NCBI RefSeq assembly: GCF_013391695.1
Contig: NZ_JACBGH010000005.1
Coordinates: forward strand, 62,001 to 126,000
DNA from: Thiomicrorhabdus cannonii
GTDB lineage: Bacteria; Pseudomonadota; Gammaproteobacteria; Thiomicrospirales; Thiomicrospiraceae
Length of the DNA stretch: 64,000 bases
Direction: 5' to 3'
The position numbers were made by a program, and so were the translations under genes. This document shows positions 15,249-23,912 of the stretch, in pieces. The notes beneath the pieces were generated by a model. That model was not told the origin of the DNA. It worked only from the letters and a program-made list of their open reading frames with translations, and made no database searches. The stretch's first letter is position 1, and each line of letters opens with the position of its first letter.

Positions 15249-16196
15249 ATGGAACAGACACTCACGCCTTCTTCTTTGCCTTCTTTTTGTTGGAAAACCC
15301 TGATTCGCAGCAGCCGGCCGCCGTTTCTGCTGTTGAGCATGGTGATGGTGCTGTTGGGCACGGCGCTGGCCTATCATCAGGGACGCGAGAACGCGGTCTT
15401 TGTGTTTGACGGCGCGCTTCTGGCGGTATTGCTGGTAGCCGCTTTATTGGCGCACGCCAGCGTGAATCTGCTAAACGAGTACCACGATTTTAAATCGGGG
15501 CTGGATTTGCTGACGGCCAAAACGCCGTTCAGCGGCGGCAGCGGCGCTTTGCCGTCCAATCCCGACATGGCAAAGTGGGTGGGCGTCGCCGGCTGGCTTA
15601 CCTTGGGCGGCAGCGTATTGTTGGGCGCATTGCTGATTTGGCTGAAAGGTTGGCTGCTGTTGCCGCTGGGGATAGTGGGGATTTTACTGGTGGTTGCTTA
15701 TACACCGTTGATTACGCGCTGGCCGTGGTTGTGTTTGATTGCCCCCGGACTCGGATTTGGGCCGGTGATGGTGCTGGGAACCTATTATGTCTGGCTGGGC
15801 GAGCTGAGCTGGCTGGCGGTATTGGTGTCGCTGATTCCGTTTTTATTGGTGAATAACCTGCTGTTATTGAACCAGTTTCCCGATCAGGAAGCCGACAAGC
15901 AGGTGGGACGACATAATCTGCTGTTGCATTTGGGGCCGAATGCGGCGGCCGGCGTGTTTGTACTGTTCTATGTGCTGGCATTTTTGCTGGTCACGGCGCT
16001 GGCTTTGTTTTCCGGTTTGCCTTTGGCATTGCTGGCCGCTTTGTTGTGGTTGCCGTTGGCGTTTAAAATGGTGAAAATAGTCAGCCAGCATAGACAAAAC
16101 ACGCAGAAACTTGCGCCGGCTTTGGGCATGAATGTCATAATAAACCTCCTGTTGCCGCTGACACTGGCTTTGCTGCTGGTGATGGACCTAGGTTGA
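15249..16196 (+). CDS. UbiA-family prenyltransferase, MenA-like
   Basis: An integral membrane protein of 315 residues with eight or nine membrane segments. The two aspartate-rich motifs of the UbiA family are present: NLLNEYHDFKSGLD near residue 74 and NQFPDQEADKQVG near 213. They bind the prenyl diphosphate through magnesium. The GGSGALP segment between them is typical of MenA-like members. It should attach a polyprenyl chain to an aromatic acceptor; whether menaquinone is made here cannot be seen, as no other men genes are in the window. ATG 15249 follows AGGA at a good distance; the TTG just before it is unlikely. Confidence 0.85.
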   Translation: MEQTLTPSSLPSFCWKTLIRSSRPPFLLLSMVMVLLGTALAYHQGRENAVFVFDGALLAVLLVAALLAHASVNLLNEYHDFKSGLDLLTAKTPFSGGSGALPSNPDMAKWVGVAGWLTLGGSVLLGALLIWLKGWLLLPLGIVGILLVVAYTPLITRWPWLCLIAPGLGFGPVMVLGTYYVWLGELSWLAVLVSLIPFLLVNNLLLLNQFPDQEADKQVGRHNLLLHLGPNAAAGVFVLFYVLAFLLVTALALFSGLPLALLAALLWLPLAFKMVKIVSQHRQNTQKLAPALGMNVIINLLLPLTLALLLVMDLG

Positions 16197-16235
16197 TGGT
16201 AAGCGGACGGTAAACAATCGAGAACAGATTTCAAC

Positions 16236-17129
16236 ATGATGAATTTTCCAACCTTAATGGACTTTGTCGGCAATACGCCTTTGGTGAAATTGCAGCGTAT
16301 GGTCAACCCGGATACCAACAGTGTCGTGCTGGCCAAGCTGGAGGGCAATAACCCGGCCGGTTCGGTCAAGGACCGTCCGGCAATCAACATGATCAAGCAG
16401 GCCGAACAGCGCGGCGATATCAAGCCCGGCGATACCTTGATTGAAGCCACCAGCGGCAATACCGGCATTGCGCTGGCGATGGCGGCGGCGTTGATGGGCT
16501 ATAAGATGAAACTGATTATGCCCGACAATATGAGCATGGAACGCAAAGCCTCCATGGCGGCCTACGGCGCGGAATTCATCACCGTTTCCCAGCAGCAGGG
16601 CATGGAAGGCGCACGCGATCTGGCGCTGGCAATGCAGGCCAGTGGCGAAGGCATCGTGCTCGATCAGTTCTCCAATCCCGATAATCCGTTGTCACACTAC
16701 CACTCCACCGGCCCGGAAATCTGGCGTGACACCCACGGCAAAATCACCCATTTTGTCAGTGCGATGGGCACGACGGGCACCATTATGGGCACCTCGATGT
16801 ATCTGAAAGAACAGAATCCCAATGTGCAGATCGTCGGCGTGCAGCCCGAAGAGGGCGCGGCTATTCCGGGTATCCGCCGCTGGCCGGTGGAATATATGCC
16901 CAAAATTTACGAATCGACGCGGGTGGATCGCATTATCGATATGGGGCAGCAGCGTGCGGAACAGACGATGCGCGAACTGGCCAAAATCGAAGGTATTTTT
17001 GGCGGCGTTTCATCCGGAGGGGCGATGGCGGCCGCTTTGCAGGTGGCGCAAGAGGTGGAGAATGCGGTGATTGTGACGATCGTGTGCGATCGTGGCGACC
17101 GCTATTTATCAACGGGTGTTTACGGCTGA
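16236..17129 (+). CDS. cysM: cysteine synthase B
   Basis: A PLP enzyme of 297 residues that makes cysteine from O-acetylserine and sulfide or thiosulfate. The PLP lysine is Lys45 in NPAGSVKDRPA. The phosphate-binding loop is GTTGTIMGTS, and the substrate loop is EATSGNTGIAL. The short length and the RRWPVEYMPKIYE segment are typical of CysM rather than CysK. Two adjacent ATG codons are possible starts. Confidence 0.96.
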   Translation: MMNFPTLMDFVGNTPLVKLQRMVNPDTNSVVLAKLEGNNPAGSVKDRPAINMIKQAEQRGDIKPGDTLIEATSGNTGIALAMAAALMGYKMKLIMPDNMSMERKASMAAYGAEFITVSQQQGMEGARDLALAMQASGEGIVLDQFSNPDNPLSHYHSTGPEIWRDTHGKITHFVSAMGTTGTIMGTSMYLKEQNPNVQIVGVQPEEGAAIPGIRRWPVEYMPKIYESTRVDRIIDMGQQRAEQTMRELAKIEGIFGGVSSGGAMAAALQVAQEVENAVIVTIVCDRGDRYLSTGVYG

Positions 17130-17148
17130 AACGCGACGGATAGTGAAC

Positions 17149-17655
17149 ATGGCAAGAGAAATAGAACGTAAGTTTTTGGTCAAAGGGCAGGATTGGAAGG
17201 CCTTGGCGTTTAAAAGCACGCATTTTGCACAGGGGTATCTTAACGACATCCATGACGCGACCTCCAAGAGTTCGGTGCGGGTGCGCATTGAAGGCGACAA
17301 GGCGAACCTAAACATCAAAAGTTTGGAAATCGGCCTGAGTCGCGATGAATACGAGTTTGTGATCCCGATGCAGGAGGCGCAAAAAATCCTCAAAACCCTG
17401 ACGGTGGGGCCGGTGATTGAAAAGGTGCGTTATCTGGTGCGTTACGGCAATCATATCTGGGAGATTGATGAGTTTCAGGGGGACAATGCCGGCCTGATTA
17501 TCGCCGAGGTGGAAATGGATTCAGAAGAGGATGTGATTGTCATGCCATCTTGGGCAGGCCCCGAGGTGACGCATGAGTCGCGTTTTTACAATGTCAGTTT
17601 AAGCAGCTACCCGTATAAAGATTGGAGCGAAGATGAAAAAGCAAAATCGGTCTAA
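17149..17655 (+). CDS. CYTH-domain protein (inorganic triphosphatase-like)
   Basis: A 168-residue protein starting with AREIERKFLV, the ExExK motif of the CYTH superfamily. Alternating acidic and basic strands follow (SSVRVRIEGDKANLNIK, WEIDEFQGDNAGLIIAEVEM), building the triphosphate tunnel. Bacterial members of this short class usually hydrolyse inorganic triphosphate. The start at 17149 places the ExExK motif at residues 4-8, as usual. It overlaps tolC by 23 bases. Confidence 0.92.
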   Translation: MAREIERKFLVKGQDWKALAFKSTHFAQGYLNDIHDATSKSSVRVRIEGDKANLNIKSLEIGLSRDEYEFVIPMQEAQKILKTLTVGPVIEKVRYLVRYGNHIWEIDEFQGDNAGLIIAEVEMDSEEDVIVMPSWAGPEVTHESRFYNVSLSSYPYKDWSEDEKAKSV

Positions 17656-19036
17656 AAGTACCATGTTATGGCGTTCAACTTTAAAACCGCTGGCGCTGGC
17701 ATTGGCAATGGGTTCTTCGGGCGTGCTCGCCAATCCGGGGGCATCCGGATTGTTGGATGTCTATCAGATGGCATTGTTGCAAGATGCCAAACTGGCTCAG
17801 GCGCGTGCCCAATATGACGCCAATCAGCAGCTTTTACAGCAGGCAAAAGGGGCCTTGTTGCCTAATATCAGCGCCAGCGGCAGCTATACGATCGGCGACA
17901 TCGACTATACCGACCGCACCAGCACCAATGTGGGCGTTAACCTAACGCAACCCCTTTATAACCGGGCCGCCTGGTCGGGCTATGAACAGGCCAAGAGCGT
18001 GGTGCAGCAGGCTGATTACACGTTCAAGAGCGCTGAGCAGGACTTGATCGTGCGCACCACGGACGTTTACTTCAAGGTCTTGCTGGCGCAGGAGGATTTG
18101 AATCTGGCATTGGCACAGGAAGCCGCCGATAAGATTCAATGGGAACGCGCCGAGGCGTCAGCCGAAGTCGGCCTGGCGAGTCTGACGGATGTGCTGCAAG
18201 CCAAATCGAGTTACGATCTGTCCAAGTCTAACCGCATCAATGCCGAAAATGCGTTGGATGTCGCGAATGAAGCGTTGTTGAAGCTGACCGGTAAGAACAT
18301 TGCCTCCTTGAAAGTATTGGCGCTGCAAGTTGCGCTGCCGCAGGAGCATTTGGCGATGTCGGATTGGGAGGCACGTGCCGAGAACGACAATCTGACCGTT
18401 AAAAATCTGCAAAGCCAGGTCGATATCGCCACGCACAATATCGAAACGCAGAAATCCGGACATTGGCCAACCGCCAACCTGCAAGCCAACTATTCCAATA
18501 CCGACTACAACGGCTATCCGTCCACCATCACCGGTAAGGAAGATGTGCAAAATACCAGCGTCGGTATCAATGTGAGCGTGCCGCTTTATGCGGGCGGCGC
18601 AACCACCGCCAAAGTGAGTGAGGCGCGCTATCAGCTGCAGGCGGCCGAACAGGCGCTGCGTGACAGCCGTGAACAGGCGCGTTTGGATGCGCGTGTACAG
18701 GTGCGCACTGTGGAGCGCGGCCAGAGTCTGGTTGCCGCCTTGCGTGAAGCGGTCAAATCCGGCAGCGCCTTTTTGGAGGCCGCTGAAGAGAGTTACAAGG
18801 TCGGCTTGAAGAGCCTGCTGGAAGTCTTGACGGCGCGTTCCAACTATTTCAGCGCACGCCGCAATCTGGTGGAAGCCCTGCACAATCAGGTGGTCAATCG
18901 CCTGAAATTGGAAGCGACAGCCGGCGATTTGCAGGCGGACGACTTGCAGACCTATGACCGTTTGCTCACCGCGCCCGAAGCGCCCAATATGATGCAAGAC
19001 CATACGTTGGTTGAAAACGCCGCACAAGGTTCGTAA
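17633..19036 (+). CDS. tolC: TolC-family outer membrane channel
   Basis: A protein of 467 residues with an N-terminal signal sequence (to about 35). Two repeats of the outer membrane efflux domain follow, each with long coiled-coil helices and short beta segments (GVNLTQPLYNR and GINVSVPLYAGG). It forms the trimeric outer-membrane exit duct for type I secretion and multidrug efflux. GGAG sits ten bases upstream of the ATG. No partner membrane fusion protein or inner pump is adjacent. Confidence 0.92.
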   Translation: MKKQNRSKSTMLWRSTLKPLALALAMGSSGVLANPGASGLLDVYQMALLQDAKLAQARAQYDANQQLLQQAKGALLPNISASGSYTIGDIDYTDRTSTNVGVNLTQPLYNRAAWSGYEQAKSVVQQADYTFKSAEQDLIVRTTDVYFKVLLAQEDLNLALAQEAADKIQWERAEASAEVGLASLTDVLQAKSSYDLSKSNRINAENALDVANEALLKLTGKNIASLKVLALQVALPQEHLAMSDWEARAENDNLTVKNLQSQVDIATHNIETQKSGHWPTANLQANYSNTDYNGYPSTITGKEDVQNTSVGINVSVPLYAGGATTAKVSEARYQLQAAEQALRDSREQARLDARVQVRTVERGQSLVAALREAVKSGSAFLEAAEESYKVGLKSLLEVLTARSNYFSARRNLVEALHNQVVNRLKLEATAGDLQADDLQTYDRLLTAPEAPNMMQDHTLVENAAQGS

Positions 19037-19045
19037 TTTTTGTTC

Positions 19046-20551
19046 ATGCCTAGTCGCCGCGGTTTAATTAAAACGCTTTTGCCCCTGGCGGGGCTGGGAT
19101 TGACGGCCTGTAACCGCAGCGAAAACCCGCATAGCATTCGCATGGGCGTCAACGCGCGCCCGCGTATGCTCGATCCGCGCAAGGCCACCGATGCCTTGTC
19201 GAGCCGCGTCAACCGTTTGCTCTACCGCCAGTTGGTGGATTTTAACGAACGCTTTGAAGCGGTGGCCGATTTGGCAGAATGGCAACAACTCACGCCGCAG
19301 CACTATCGTTTTACCCTCCTTGAAAGCAGTCAATTCCATAACGGCGAGTCGCTCACTGCCGCCGATGTGGTCGCCACCTATCAAAGCGTGTTGAATCCCG
19401 ATTTTGGCTCACCACACCAAGGCTCGCTTAAAAACATTAAACAAGTGGTTCAAGTTGATGATAAACAAGTGGATTTTTGGCTTCATGCGCCTGATCCGCT
19501 GTTTGTCGGCCGCCTGGTCATCGGGATTTTACCCAAGTCATTGATTGACTCGAATCATCCGTTTCATGAACGCCCGGTGGGGTCTGGTGCGTGCCGTTTT
19601 ATCAGCCTGAATGAGCAGAAATTGGTGCTGCAACGGCCGGACAAAGTGACTCTGGAATTCATTAACGTCAAAGACCCGACCGTACGCGTGCTCAAGTTGA
19701 AGAAGGGCGAGATCGACCTGCTGCAGAATGATCTGTCGCCCGAACTGATCCATTACTGCGAGCAGCAAAGCGGTTTGCAGGTGCAGTGGCAGCATGGCAC
19801 CGGATTCGGCTATCTGGGCTTTAACTTTGACGACGCGCTGCTGTCGCAACTCGCCGTGCGCAAAGCGATTGCCTACGGCATTGACCGGCAGGCGATCGTG
19901 GATGCCTTGTTCAACGGCCACGCGCGTCTGGCGGGCGGGCTGTTGGTACCGGAACATTGGGCAGGCGTGCCGGATATCCACGGCTTTGCATATGACCCCG
20001 AACTAGCGAAACTCAAATTGACAGAGGCGCAGATTCCGCAAACATCGCGTAACGCGGAAGGGCTGATCGAACTGAGTTTCAAAACCTCCAATGACCCGAC
20101 ACGCATCCGTTTGGCCACCATCTACCAGTCGCAATTGCGCCGCATCGGCATTCATTTGAACATCCAAAGTTACGACTGGGGCACCTTTTACAGCGATATC
20201 AAGCAGGGAAGGTTTCAGCTTTACAGTCTGGCGTGGGTGGGGATCAAAAGCCCGGATATTTTCCAGTATGTGTTTGCCAGTAATGCGATTCCGCCAAACG
20301 GCGCAAACCGTGGGCGTTACCGTGATAGCGATGCCGATCGTTTGATTGCATTGGCAGCGAATCAGCAGAGCTTATCCGAGCAGGCGGAAACTTACCGTGC
20401 TTTGCAACGCCATCTGCAGCAGACATTGGCTGCCATGCCGTTATGGTATGAGGATCAGTATGCGGTCAGTCGCAACAACGTGCACGGTATGCAACTCTAT
20501 GCCGACGGACGCTTGGACGGGTTATTAAAGGTTAAGAAAGTCACGCTTTAA
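19046..20551 (+). CDS. ABC transporter substrate-binding lipoprotein, family 5 (peptide type)
   Basis: About 501 residues from ATG 19046 (a TTG six bases earlier is possible). A lipoprotein signal ends in LTAC, with the lipidated cysteine at residue 22. The rest is the two-lobe solute-binding fold of the oligopeptide/dipeptide/nickel family: RMGVNARPRMLDP, then YRFTLLESSQFHNGESLTAADVVATYQ, and IAYGIDRQAIVDALFNGHA. It starts nine bases after tolC. Two permeases of the matching type lie 4-5 kb downstream, but no ATPase genes are in the window. Confidence 0.9.
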   Translation: MPSRRGLIKTLLPLAGLGLTACNRSENPHSIRMGVNARPRMLDPRKATDALSSRVNRLLYRQLVDFNERFEAVADLAEWQQLTPQHYRFTLLESSQFHNGESLTAADVVATYQSVLNPDFGSPHQGSLKNIKQVVQVDDKQVDFWLHAPDPLFVGRLVIGILPKSLIDSNHPFHERPVGSGACRFISLNEQKLVLQRPDKVTLEFINVKDPTVRVLKLKKGEIDLLQNDLSPELIHYCEQQSGLQVQWQHGTGFGYLGFNFDDALLSQLAVRKAIAYGIDRQAIVDALFNGHARLAGGLLVPEHWAGVPDIHGFAYDPELAKLKLTEAQIPQTSRNAEGLIELSFKTSNDPTRIRLATIYQSQLRRIGIHLNIQSYDWGTFYSDIKQGRFQLYSLAWVGIKSPDIFQYVFASNAIPPNGANRGRYRDSDADRLIALAANQQSLSEQAETYRALQRHLQQTLAAMPLWYEDQYAVSRNNVHGMQLYADGRLDGLLKVKKVTL

Positions 20552-20562
20552 AACGTGATTTT

Positions 20563-20581
20563 AAAACTGAACAGGCCGGGT
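20563..20581 (-). repeat. dispersed 19-base repeat, reverse copy
   Basis: The core AACAGGCCGGGT (20570-20581) is exact; the tail AAAACTG has one change. It lies 11 bases after the substrate-binding protein stop. Confidence 0.85.
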
Positions 20582-20641
20582 GGTAACCATTGCAAACAAC
20601 TGCATATCAGTGAAATATGCAGCCGTTTGCCTTTATCGCCC

Positions 20642-20824
20642 TTAGAACTCCCGCTTTAATGTATTAAGTGCTTCGTCCTGATGGTGCGATAGCGGTTTGT
20701 GTTGCATAAAATCCGTTACCGTGGCGATGGAGTTGGCAATGACTTCTGCCGGACTCACACTGACAATGGCAATGGAGAGTACTGACGCTTTAAACAGCGT
20801 CTGAAAAAAAGATGAACGTCTCAT
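20642..20824 (-). CDS. 60-residue exported peptide under riboswitch control
   Basis: The ATG at 20824 is preceded by AAGGAAGG, a strong ribosome-binding site. The first 30 residues form a signal peptide (RRSSFFQTLFKASVLSIAIVS, likely cut near EVIA). The mature peptide is only about 30 residues, hydrophilic, with a histidine pair and a charged C-terminus (NTLKREF). No family is recognised. It is the only gene downstream of a c-di-GMP-I riboswitch, so its expression probably tracks the biofilm/motility signal. It is convergent with the substrate-binding protein gene. Confidence 0.75.
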   Translation of the reverse strand: MRRSSFFQTLFKASVLSIAIVSVSPAEVIANSIATVTDFMQHKPLSHHQDEALNTLKREF

Positions 20825-20954
20825 TTTAACCTTCCTTTTTTAGAGTCGTACCGAGCGTGATATTCAACGCAGCGGCGTGATGACAATGAAAAATTGAAGG
20901 CACAAAAATGTTAGAAGTGACACGAATAAACCCACGACCCGAATGTTTCGCGGG
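20825..20954 (-). promoter_or_regulatory. expression platform and 5' leader between riboswitch and peptide gene
   Basis: Reading on the minus strand, the hairpin CCCGCG/CGTGGG (20949-20954 with 20931-20936) is followed by TTTATTC, a weak terminator-like element directly after the aptamer. About 100 further untranslated bases precede the ribosome-binding site. Whether ligand turns the gene on or off cannot be told. Confidence 0.45.
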
Positions 20955-20956
20955 GA

Positions 20957-21059
20957 TTATTTGGCAACCGGCTGTCTTAGCAGAGTAACGTCACCGTTTC
21001 CCGTCTAAGACCCTTGGCTTTCCGTCCTTGCTTCACAACAAGTTTGGCACAACAAATAA
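20957..21059 (-). ncRNA. c-di-GMP-I (GEMM) riboswitch
   Basis: Read on the minus strand, outer helix P1 is TTATTTG/CAAATAA (21053-21059 with 20957-20963). Next come GCCAAA, a helix CTTGTT/AGCAAG capped by the GNRA loop GTGA, then GGACGGAAAGCC (family consensus GACGCAAAGCC). After that comes a long helix with perfect base GTCTTAG/CTAAGAC, and finally CAGCCGGTTGCC. This order and the GNRA loop with distal helix match GEMM-I throughout. One departure is G instead of C in GACGCAAAGCC. The upstream AT-rich sequence to about 21120 holds the likely promoter. Nothing else is seen up to 21191. Confidence 0.8.
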
Positions 21060-21191
21060 TAAGCCCATTAATTTAATGGACTTAGTTGAATTTTACTCTT
21101 AAATAATCCTTTTTTAAAAGTATTTTTTTATTAAAGCTCTTCATTATTAACGGGTTATCTTCACTACTTTGGCGTGATTCTTAGCAATCAT

Positions 21192-22298
21192 TCAGGTATT
21201 CAAGCGCACCGGCAGGCGGCGGTTGCCCCAGGTGCCGTGACTGGCCGCAAATACGCCGGCAACCGCTGCGCCGCAGGCATCGCAGCAACCCTTTCCGTTT
21301 TCATTAAGATGCAGGTGCCAATCGGTAATTTCGTAGTGCTGTCTGCCAATGAGTTTTTGGGCACACTCCGGACAATAGGTGGCCTGACCTTGCGGGTTGA
21401 AGACATTGCCGGTATAGACATATTTCAATCCGGCCTGCATGGCGATTTCGCGCGCCATTTCAAGCGTTGAAGCCGGGGTGGGCGGGTTGTTCATCATGCG
21501 GTAATCGGGATGGTAAGCGGTGAAGTGCAACGGCACTTCGGCGCCACAGTGGTTGATAATCCACTTGCACATCGCTTCGATCTCTTCTTTGGAATCGTTT
21601 TCGCCCGGAATCAGCAAGGTGGTGAGTTCAAGCCAGCAATCGGTCTCATTGGCCACATATTCGATGGTGTCCAATACGGGCTGTAATTTCGCGCCGGTCA
21701 GCTTCTCGTAAAAGGTGTCGCTGAACGCTTTCAAATCGATATTGGCGGCATCCATCCATTTAAAGAACTCTTTGCGCGGTGCTTCGCTGATGTAGCCGGC
21801 AGTGACCGCGACATTTTTGATTCCCAACGCGCGGCACGCTTTGGCGGTGTCGATGGCGTATTCGTAAAAAATCACCGGATCGTTGTAGGTATAGGCAACG
21901 GAGGCGCAACCGTAATACTTGGCGGCTTGGGCAAGCGCTTCGGGTTTGGCCTGATCCAGCAGGCGATCCATATCGCGTGCTTTCGACATATCCCAGTTCT
22001 GGCAGAATTTACAGGCCAGATTGCAGCCTGCCGTACCAAAGGAGAGCACCGAACTGCCCGGCAGAAAGTGGTTGAGCGGCTTCTTCTCGATCGGGTCGAT
22101 ACAGAAGCCGCTGGAGCGTCCGTAGGAGGTCAGCCACATTTTGTCGTCCTTGCGACCGCGTACAAAACAGAAGCCGCGCTGGCCTTCACGCAAGGTGCAT
22201 TCGCGTGGACACAGGTCACACTGAATCAGACCGTTGTCGAGGGCGTGCCAGTGCTCGACTGGAATGACCGACGGGTGTGAAAGGTCAATATTTTTCAT
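21192..22298 (-). CDS. amrS: AmmeMemoRadiSam system radical-SAM enzyme
   Basis: A 368-residue radical-SAM protein of the PflA-like branch. The cluster motif CNLACKFC has Cys92, 96 and 99. Extra cysteines at 27, 30, 34 and 44 near the N-terminus and a CPEC/CCDAC zinc-ribbon-like tail are typical of the family. It is divergent from the genes for the two partner proteins (Memo-like and AMMECR1-like), completing the three-part system named by comparative genomics. The reaction it catalyses is not known to me. Confidence 0.93.
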   Translation of the reverse strand: MKNIDLSHPSVIPVEHWHALDNGLIQCDLCPRECTLREGQRGFCFVRGRKDDKMWLTSYGRSSGFCIDPIEKKPLNHFLPGSSVLSFGTAGCNLACKFCQNWDMSKARDMDRLLDQAKPEALAQAAKYYGCASVAYTYNDPVIFYEYAIDTAKACRALGIKNVAVTAGYISEAPRKEFFKWMDAANIDLKAFSDTFYEKLTGAKLQPVLDTIEYVANETDCWLELTTLLIPGENDSKEEIEAMCKWIINHCGAEVPLHFTAYHPDYRMMNNPPTPASTLEMAREIAMQAGLKYVYTGNVFNPQGQATYCPECAQKLIGRQHYEITDWHLHLNENGKGCCDACGAAVAGVFAASHGTWGNRRLPVRLNT

Positions 22299-22374
22299 TT
22301 TTGATTACCTTGAAAACTTGAATCGTTGTATCCATATATAGTGGTAACTTATTAAAATTCAAGAGAATGCCTTT

Positions 22375-23217
22375 ATGCATACTAGCAGACCTACCGCGGT
22401 GGCCGGACTGTTTTATCCGGCAGACCAATCTGTTTTGCAGCGCTGGTTGGACGACGCCTTAAGCGATACCAATATACCTAAAAAGGCTGGCATTACAGCC
22501 GTACCCCGCGCCTTGATCGCTCCACACGCCGGTTATATCTATTCGGGCCAAACGGCGGCCAAGGCGTTCAAATTATGGGAAGCCGCCGCACAGATAAAAA
22601 CGGTGGTTATTATGGGGCCCGCACATCGCGTCGGGTTTCATGGCATGACAACCATCGACTACGATGCTATGGACACACCTTTAGGGGAGGTCGCTGTTGA
22701 TACGAATTTGCGGGATGCACTGGTAGAAAAGTTCGATTTTTTACGCTATCACAATATGGCACACGCTCCCGAACACAGTCTCGAAGTGATGCTGCCGTTT
22801 ATTAAAACCGTGTTACCGCAGGCCAAGGTAGTGCCGCTTCTGAATGGCGCCATTTCCGCTCAAGAGGTGGCATCCATACTCGAAGCACTATTACAGCAGG
22901 AAGGGGTCTATGTGGTGATTAGCAGTGATCTGAGCCATTTCCACCCTTATGCCGAAGCGCAAAAGATGGATGCACAAACGGCTCAGTGGATCGAGGCTAA
23001 ACAGTGGCGCTATCTGGATGGCGAACATGCCTGCGGCTACAAAGGCATACAGGGTTTACTGGCGATGCATGGCGCTGAACATTGGCAAGTGCAACCGATA
23101 GAGTGCGTGAATTCCGGCGATACGGCCGGCAGCAAAGACAGCGTGGTCGGTTACGGCAGCTGGGCGATTTACGAAAACGACGAAACCGCGAGGAAGGAAA
23201 GTGATGCAATTGAATGA
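22375..23217 (+). CDS. amrB: AmmeMemoRadiSam system protein B (Memo-like)
   Basis: A 280-residue member of the MEMO family, related in fold to class III nonhaem iron dioxygenases. Conserved blocks are AGLFYPAD, LIAPHAGYIYSGQTAAKAF, VIMGPAHRVGF and SSDLSHFHPY, which hold the metal-binding and active-site histidines. It overlaps the AMMECR1-like gene by 14 bases, indicating coupled translation. Confidence 0.95.
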   Translation: MHTSRPTAVAGLFYPADQSVLQRWLDDALSDTNIPKKAGITAVPRALIAPHAGYIYSGQTAAKAFKLWEAAAQIKTVVIMGPAHRVGFHGMTTIDYDAMDTPLGEVAVDTNLRDALVEKFDFLRYHNMAHAPEHSLEVMLPFIKTVLPQAKVVPLLNGAISAQEVASILEALLQQEGVYVVISSDLSHFHPYAEAQKMDAQTAQWIEAKQWRYLDGEHACGYKGIQGLLAMHGAEHWQVQPIECVNSGDTAGSKDSVVGYGSWAIYENDETARKESDAIE

Positions 23218-23779
23218 ACAGCAACAGCAGGTTTTGCTCTCAGCGGCTAAAAGCAGTATTCAACAGGCCTGGTCGGACGGTGAAGTGATGGCCGATACAT
23301 TACTCAATGAACACGGTCTAATGGAACACGGTGCGAGTTTTGTCACTTTGAACAAGCACAATCAGCTGCGCGGCTGCATCGGCACCTTGCAGGCGATGCG
23401 CCCCTTGGCGAAAGACGTGGTTTATAACGCCTTCAATGCAGCCTTTCGGGATCCGCGATTTTCGCCCTTGCAGACGCATGAGGTAGCCAGTTTGGAGGTT
23501 GAGATTTCAGCCTTGAGCCAGCCGGAACCTATGCATGACTGTGACAGTAAAGAGGCGCTATTAGAGCAATTACGTCCGTTTGAAGATGGCTTGATCTTAA
23601 CGGACGGCTACAAACGCTCAACCTTCCTGCCGTCAGTTTGGGAACAGCTCCCCGATAAGCAGGCGTTTGTCGACTATCTGCTGCGTAAAGGCGGAATGAC
23701 CGCTTGGAGTGAAACCATGCGTTGCGAGCGTTACACCACCTTCAAGTTCGGCGCCCACTGGCATGACATAAACACATAA
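23204..23779 (+). CDS. amrA: AmmeMemoRadiSam system protein A (AMMECR1-like)
   Basis: A protein of 191 residues. The family signature LRGCIGTLQA appears near residue 55, followed by AFRDPRFSPL and EISALSQPEP. ATG 23204 is favoured over the GTG directly before it because AAGGAAAG is placed correctly. It belongs with the Memo-like gene upstream and the divergent radical-SAM gene. Biochemical role unknown. Confidence 0.95.
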   Translation: MQLNEQQQQVLLSAAKSSIQQAWSDGEVMADTLLNEHGLMEHGASFVTLNKHNQLRGCIGTLQAMRPLAKDVVYNAFNAAFRDPRFSPLQTHEVASLEVEISALSQPEPMHDCDSKEALLEQLRPFEDGLILTDGYKRSTFLPSVWEQLPDKQAFVDYLLRKGGMTAWSETMRCERYTTFKFGAHWHDINT

Positions 23780-23912
23780 ATCCCCGCTATTTTGATGCGG
23801 CGTTTCGCAGCCAGATTCAAAGTGCTGACATACCTGTAACACATGAGGCAAAGCGGGTTACAATAGTTTCTTCATTTAGATTTCCGAATTTGACGAACGA
23901 GTAACCCCGCTT

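Noticed and set aside
18158-19027. Minus-strand open frame of 289 codons opposite tolC
   Set aside because: Mirror frame of a GC-rich coding sequence; composition is His/Arg/Gln-rich without domains.
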